This document shows, piece after piece, positions 4,942 to 7,496 of a stretch of DNA of 7,496 nucleotides. The stretch is from Clostridia bacterium. GTDB taxonomy: Bacteria > Bacillota_A > Clostridia > Christensenellales > Aristaeellaceae. A model generated the notes under the pieces. It worked only from the letters and a program-made list of their open reading frames with translations. It ran no database searches and was not told the origin of the DNA. Each line of letters opens with the position of its first letter. The first letter of the stretch is position 1. The stretch is from contig JAGCIC010000186.1 in assembly GCA_017648805.1 (NCBI GenBank), forward strand, positions 1 to 7,496, read 5' to 3'. Both the position numbers and the translations under genes were made by a program.

Positions 4942-5580
4942 TCAGCCGAACAGCTGTCCGGGGAGCTTGAGCTTCTGTTTGGGAGGGAAGTGTTTGTCGA
5001 ATTCCTCCACGTCCGCGTCGTCCACATAATAGCCTTTGGGCGTCTGGTATACGCCCGTCACGCCATTAAGATACCCTGGGATAAGCTCCCTGCACAGGAA
5101 GAAAGAGTCGTCCGCGCCTTCGGGCAGATCGTGGTAGCGGATGGAGAAATTCCTCGCGTAGTCGAAGCCGCTTTTGCCGTAAAACAGTATGTTGCCCTCG
5201 AACAGCACCGCGCCGAAGCCCATCCCGGCGGCTTTTTCCAGGGAATAGTCCAGCAGCTGCTTGCCGTAGCCCTTGCGCTTCAGTTCCGGGGTTATGCAGA
5301 TTGGCCCCATGGTGAGCACGGGCACGTCCCGCCCGTCGTCCGCGTTTATGACGGTTTTCATGAACATGTTCTGTCCTATGAGCTTTCCGTCTTTTTCCAT
5401 GACGAAGTCCAGTTTGGGCACGAAGGCGGGGTCGTCCCTGAGCACGTGAATGACCAGATGCTCGGAGCAGCCCGGGCGGTACACGTTCCAGAAGGATTCG
5501 CGGATCAGGTTTTCGACGTTTGCGTAGTCCGCTTTGGTTTCGCGGCGAAAGGTGATGCTTAATATACGGTTTTCGCTCAT
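4942..5580 (-). CDS. GNAT-family N-acetyltransferase (YhbS-like)
   Basis: The 212-residue protein is a Gcn5-related acetyltransferase, moving acetyl from acetyl-CoA to an amine of unknown substrate. The N-terminal half has the usual start (ITFRRETKADYANVENLI). The acetyl-CoA pyrophosphate-binding motif A is at about residues 91-110 (MGPICITPELKRKGYGKQLL, with R102-K-G-Y-G). Motif B shows GNILFYGKSGF at 129-139. The tail beyond residue 150 (about 60 residues) matches the longer YhbS-type layout. The ATG at 5580 follows a good ribosome site (AAAGGAG, 10 bases away). It has its own promoter with a perfect -35 box and a palindrome, and a terminator of the preceding gene lies just upstream, so it begins a transcription unit. 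Confidence 0.88.
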   Translation of the reverse strand: MSENRILSITFRRETKADYANVENLIRESFWNVYRPGCSEHLVIHVLRDDPAFVPKLDFVMEKDGKLIGQNMFMKTVINADDGRDVPVLTMGPICITPELKRKGYGKQLLDYSLEKAAGMGFGAVLFEGNILFYGKSGFDYARNFSIRYHDLPEGADDSFFLCRELIPGYLNGVTGVYQTPKGYYVDDADVEEFDKHFPPKQKLKLPGQLFG

Positions 5581-5624
5581 TTGTTAATAACTCCTTTGGG
5601 TTCGTTTCGGGTATGTGCCCACAG

Positions 5625-5638
5625 GAATAATATTATTC
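5625..5638. promoter_or_regulatory. Perfect 14-base AT-rich palindrome, candidate operator
   Basis: GAATAATATTATTC reads the same on both strands and overlaps the -10 region of the acetyltransferase promoter. A repressor bound here would block RNA polymerase. It loosely resembles Fur/PerR-type AT-rich sites, but it is even-length without a central spacer base, so the regulator is unknown. Confidence 0.4.
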
Positions 5639-5657
5639 AAAAACCGTGTTTTGTCAA
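5627..5657 (-). promoter_or_regulatory. Promoter of the GNAT acetyltransferase
   Basis: On the minus strand a perfect TTGACA (5657-5652) is followed by TAATAT (5635-5630, spacer 16) or TATTAT (5632-5627, five of six, spacer 19). Either gives a leader of roughly 45 bases before the ATG at 5580. The -10 region is embedded in the palindrome. Confidence 0.65.
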
Positions 5658-5660
5658 GGA

Positions 5661-5690
5661 AATAAAAACCGCCTGCCTCAGGGCGGGCGG
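5661..5690 (-). terminator. Intrinsic terminator of the AraC/GyrI gene
   Basis: On the minus strand CCGCCCGCC pairs with GGCAGGCGG (5690-5682 with 5677-5669, one mismatch) across a CTGA loop, followed by TTTTTATTT. It lies 10 bases after the regulator stop at 5701. Confidence 0.9.
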
Positions 5691-5700
5691 AAGGAAAAAA

Positions 5701-6603
5701 CTATGCCTGTTTGCGCTTTACGGGCACCCATATGGCGCTGTGGTAGTCCGGGTCGGTCATTTCTCCGTTTACACAGTCGTACCACTCCACGGTTGCGTTG
5801 CCGCGCAGCTCGAACTCCGGGTTGCCGGGCAGCCATTCGCGGAAGATACGGGTGTTCACGCTTTGAAGCGTGCGGGGGTTGGGCCCCACACAGTCGAACA
5901 CAGCCCACTCGCCGCGGGGGAACTCATACAGCACCATACCCTCGGGCACGGGACCGCCGGTGTACTTGCCCGCGATCAGATAGCGGAAACGCTCGCCCTC
6001 CAGGTCGTCTATGCACACGCCGTATTCACCGATGCAGTTGTCCATGAGCGCCTGCTCGTAAGGGTTGGCGGGGGGATTGCCCGCGTACACGTTATTGGCG
6101 TACTTTTGGCAGATCTCGTCCCAGAATTTGGGTATCTCTTCGTAGGAATTCTCGTAGCCGAATATCTTCTGAAAACCGATGACCTTGAACGGAAACATAG
6201 GAGTGATTTTATAATCCATCTGGCTGCCTCCCTGTATGGAAATACTGACCGTCATGGGAAGGAAAGGGATGATGCGGCCGCCCTCCCGCGCCTGTGAGGG
6301 AGTCACGCCGTGAAAGCGTGTGAACGCCTTGGCAAAGCTCTCGGGCGTCTCGTAACCGTACTTTAGGGCGATGTCGATCACTTTCGCGTCCGTGTCCCTG
6401 AGCTCCAGCGCCGCCAGGTACAGCCGGCGGTTCCTTATATACTCGCCTATGCCGCAGCCCGTCATTAGCGAAAAACCGCGCTGAAGGAAGAAAGGGGAAA
6501 GGTACACCCTGTCAGCCACGTCCTTTACGCTTATGTCGTCCGTCAAGTGGGCTTCCATGTAGTCGATCGCCCCGCGGATGCAGCTGAGCCATTCCATAAA
6601 CAT
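5701..6603 (-). CDS. AraC-family regulator with GyrI-like effector domain
   Basis: The 300-residue protein joins an N-terminal AraC-type DNA-binding domain to a C-terminal GyrI-like (SOUL/BmrR-type) ligand domain, as in Rob-like and multidrug or stress regulators. The two helix-turn-helix motifs are at about 23-44 (DISVKDVADRVYLSPFFLQR) and 74-104 (IDIALKYGYETPESFAKAF, then FHGVTPSQ). The GyrI-like domain runs from about 128 (MDYKITPMFPFKVIGF) to 296, ending in the usual DYHSAIWVPVK. Such domains bind small hydrophobic or cationic compounds. The ATG at 6603 has AGGAAAGGA just upstream; a second in-frame ATG two codons later is an alternative start. It is a single-gene unit with its own promoter and terminator. 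No obvious efflux or target gene lies next to it, so its targets are unknown. Confidence 0.92.
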   Translation of the reverse strand: MFMEWLSCIRGAIDYMEAHLTDDISVKDVADRVYLSPFFLQRGFSLMTGCGIGEYIRNRRLYLAALELRDTDAKVIDIALKYGYETPESFAKAFTRFHGVTPSQAREGGRIIPFLPMTVSISIQGGSQMDYKITPMFPFKVIGFQKIFGYENSYEEIPKFWDEICQKYANNVYAGNPPANPYEQALMDNCIGEYGVCIDDLEGERFRYLIAGKYTGGPVPEGMVLYEFPRGEWAVFDCVGPNPRTLQSVNTRIFREWLPGNPEFELRGNATVEWYDCVNGEMTDPDYHSAIWVPVKRKQA

Positions 6604-6625
6604 CCCGTCCTTTCCTGACAGATGC

Positions 6626-6654
6626 AGTATATCCGTCCGGGACGGGCCTGTCCT
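6626..6654 (-). promoter_or_regulatory. Promoter of the AraC/GyrI gene with a spacer dyad
   Basis: On the minus strand AGGACA (6654-6649, four of six) and TATACT (6631-6626, five of six) are 17 bases apart; transcription starts near 6619, about 15 bases before the ATG. The spacer contains the perfect inverted repeat CCGTCC-G-GGACGG (6633-6645) and a direct repeat CTGTC-CTGTC (6648-6657) overlaps the -35 box. Both are candidate autoregulatory sites. Confidence 0.55.
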
Positions 6655-6681
6655 GTCATTTTGTGCCCGATTTTGTCGGGT

Positions 6682-7134
6682 CTACCTGTGGATATACACC
6701 CGCGAGGCGTTCGTTTCGCCTTCGCTTGTCGCTTCGCACAGGTATTCCCAGCCGTAGCGCTCGTAAAAGCCCGTGTGGTCGGTGACCAGGTACAGCGGAG
6801 AGACCCCGTTTGAGCGCATGTCCTCCACGGCCAGGTCCAGCAGCCGTCCCGCGACGCCCCGCCCCCTGAACGCTTCCCGGGTGTACACGGCGCACACGTT
6901 GGGGCGCAGGTCCCTGCGGTCGTGAAAATCGTTGTCGATAACGCCCAGTCCGCCTATTATCTGCCCTTCATGAAGGCACAGGTACCAGCCGTATTCGGTA
7001 TTTTTGTCGAGGTAAGCCTCCATGCACTCCAGATAGGCCGCTACGGGTACGCCCCACTTATCGTGGAACCATTCGGCCGCCGTTTTGAGGAGCTCCGGCC
7101 GCTGCCGCAGGCTGACGAAATCGAATTTATCCAT
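6682..7134 (-). CDS. GNAT-family N-acetyltransferase (small)
   Basis: The 150-residue protein is a single-domain acetyl-CoA-dependent N-acetyltransferase of the usual size. Motif A is at about residues 79-98 (NVCAVYTREAFRGRGVAGRL, with RGRGVA at 90-95). The late GFYERYGWEYL (122-132) is the typical motif B helix and strand. Upstream, EYGWYLCLHEGQIIGGLGV forms the beta strands before motif A. The substrate is unknown. The start is ATG at 7134, sharing one base with the stop of the flavodoxin-like gene (TGATG); no good ribosome site precedes it, so it is probably translated by coupling. The open frame extends upstream to 7353, but only as an out-of-frame overlap inside the neighbour. A 5-pair hairpin (6666-6680) follows the stop but lacks a U-tract. 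Confidence 0.9.
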   Translation of the reverse strand: MDKFDFVSLRQRPELLKTAAEWFHDKWGVPVAAYLECMEAYLDKNTEYGWYLCLHEGQIIGGLGVIDNDFHDRRDLRPNVCAVYTREAFRGRGVAGRLLDLAVEDMRSNGVSPLYLVTDHTGFYERYGWEYLCEATSEGETNASRVYIHR

Positions 7135-7496
7135 CACACTGTCCGGTTCACGATCTGCGCGTACACTTCCTCGGGGATCATGGGGGAAGTGATCTCGCTC
7201 ATGAGTTCGGGGGAGACCGCGCCCGTTTCGGCGTACTGCCGGCCCGCCTCGCGCACTTTTTCCAGGCGGGGCTTTGTGACGGATTCGGCTTCGGCGGCGG
7301 CGAACATGGGGCTTTCGGGCACGGTGATCACCGTGCGGCCCGAGGGGAAGCACAGCTCGAACTGTTTTACGGCGGGTTCGAAGTTGTGCTTGCTGTTGGG
7401 GAAGCCGCAGCCGCAGATCATGAGGTACTTAAGCTTTGAAAAATCCGCCTGCTCCACGTGCTCGTAGCGGTCGCCCACCTTGCGCATGGCCATGGA
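7134..7496 (-). CDS. Flavodoxin-family / NADPH-dependent FMN reductase-like protein (C-terminal part)
   Basis: The frame is open to the window edge, giving about 120 C-terminal residues; the start lies outside. The stretch DRYEHVEQADFSKLKYLMICGCGFPNS, with a strand followed by CGCGFP and then NFEPAVKQFELCF, fits the second half of multimeric flavodoxin/WrbA-like proteins (COG0655 type), which bind FMN and often pass electrons from NAD(P)H. In that family this strand-Cys-Gly-Phe region follows the flavin-binding loop. The FMN-binding N-terminal half is not visible, so the assignment rests on the tail alone. The stop overlaps the acetyltransferase start by one base, showing a two-gene operon. 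Two in-frame ATGs near the edge (7493 and 7487) are probably internal, because the family is usually longer. Confidence 0.7.
   Translation of the reverse strand, partial: SMAMRKVGDRYEHVEQADFSKLKYLMICGCGFPNSKHNFEPAVKQFELCFPSGRTVITVPESPMFAAAEAESVTKPRLEKVREAGRQYAETGAVSPELMSEITSPMIPEEVYAQIVNRTV

Noticed and set aside
4946..4961. Near-palindrome CCGAACAGCTGTCCGG at the end of the larger acetyltransferase gene
   Set aside because: It has no room for a loop, no U-tract, and lies inside the coding sequence; a chance dyad is the simplest explanation.
4645..5562. Plus-strand open frame of 305 codons
   Set aside because: It is opposite the Nudix and acetyltransferase genes and spans their intergenic promoter; its content mirrors their codons.
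6666..6680. Hairpin CCCGA-TTTTG-TCGGG after the small acetyltransferase as a terminator
   Set aside because: The stem has only five pairs and no U-tract follows on either strand, so I do not list it as a terminator.
7485..7496. CATGGCCATGGA at the window edge as a gene start
   Set aside because: Two in-frame ATGs are present, but no ribosome site can be seen and the flavodoxin-like family needs a longer N-terminus; the frame stays open to the edge.

Overview
The window reads as a chromosomal stretch from a GC-rich, low-mobility region of a Bacillota-type bacterium, most likely a Clostridia relative (for example Oscillospiraceae-like). This is an inference. It rests on strong purine-rich Shine-Dalgarno sites (AAAGGAG, GGGAGG), housekeeping sigma promoters with 17-base spacers, an AsnRS gene, and a QueT-family transporter behind a preQ1-I riboswitch, an arrangement typical of Firmicutes. 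No transposase, integrase, CRISPR array, rRNA or tRNA is visible.

Left part, plus strand (1-2511): the last 45 codons of an unidentified protein end in a strong terminator (149-189). Asparaginyl-tRNA synthetase (asnS, 269-1663) follows, with a very good promoter (209-237). The next 248 bases hold a possible 8-codon minigene, folded RNA, a promoter with three heptamer repeats, a preQ1-I aptamer, and an antiterminator/terminator pair. These control queT (1912-2451), the substrate-binding membrane subunit of a queuosine-precursor importer. queT starts with no Shine-Dalgarno of its own; its start overlaps the stop of a 12-codon leader frame.

Convergent junction (2452-2596): three hairpins separate queT from the minus-strand genes. 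Inside this junction a good minus-strand promoter (2518-2546) points at a compact two-hairpin element with a UCCCUCCC loop and a U-rich tail. This is a candidate small RNA that no coding gene explains.

Right part, minus strand (2597-7496), read right to left: the C-terminal part of a flavodoxin-like protein coupled to a GNAT acetyltransferase; then an AraC-type regulator with a GyrI-like effector domain, with its own promoter, GC-rich dyad and terminator; then a second GNAT acetyltransferase whose promoter carries a perfect 14-base AT-rich palindrome; then a tight three-gene group (Nudix hydrolase, YfcE-type phosphodiesterase with a C-terminal extension, and a secreted protein of unknown function) ending at a bidirectional terminator. 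These look like small housekeeping or stress-response units, not one pathway.

I found no clear new multi-gene system. The most interesting material is RNA-level: the mutually exclusive folds of the queT leader, the unusual queT translation start, and the candidate small RNA.
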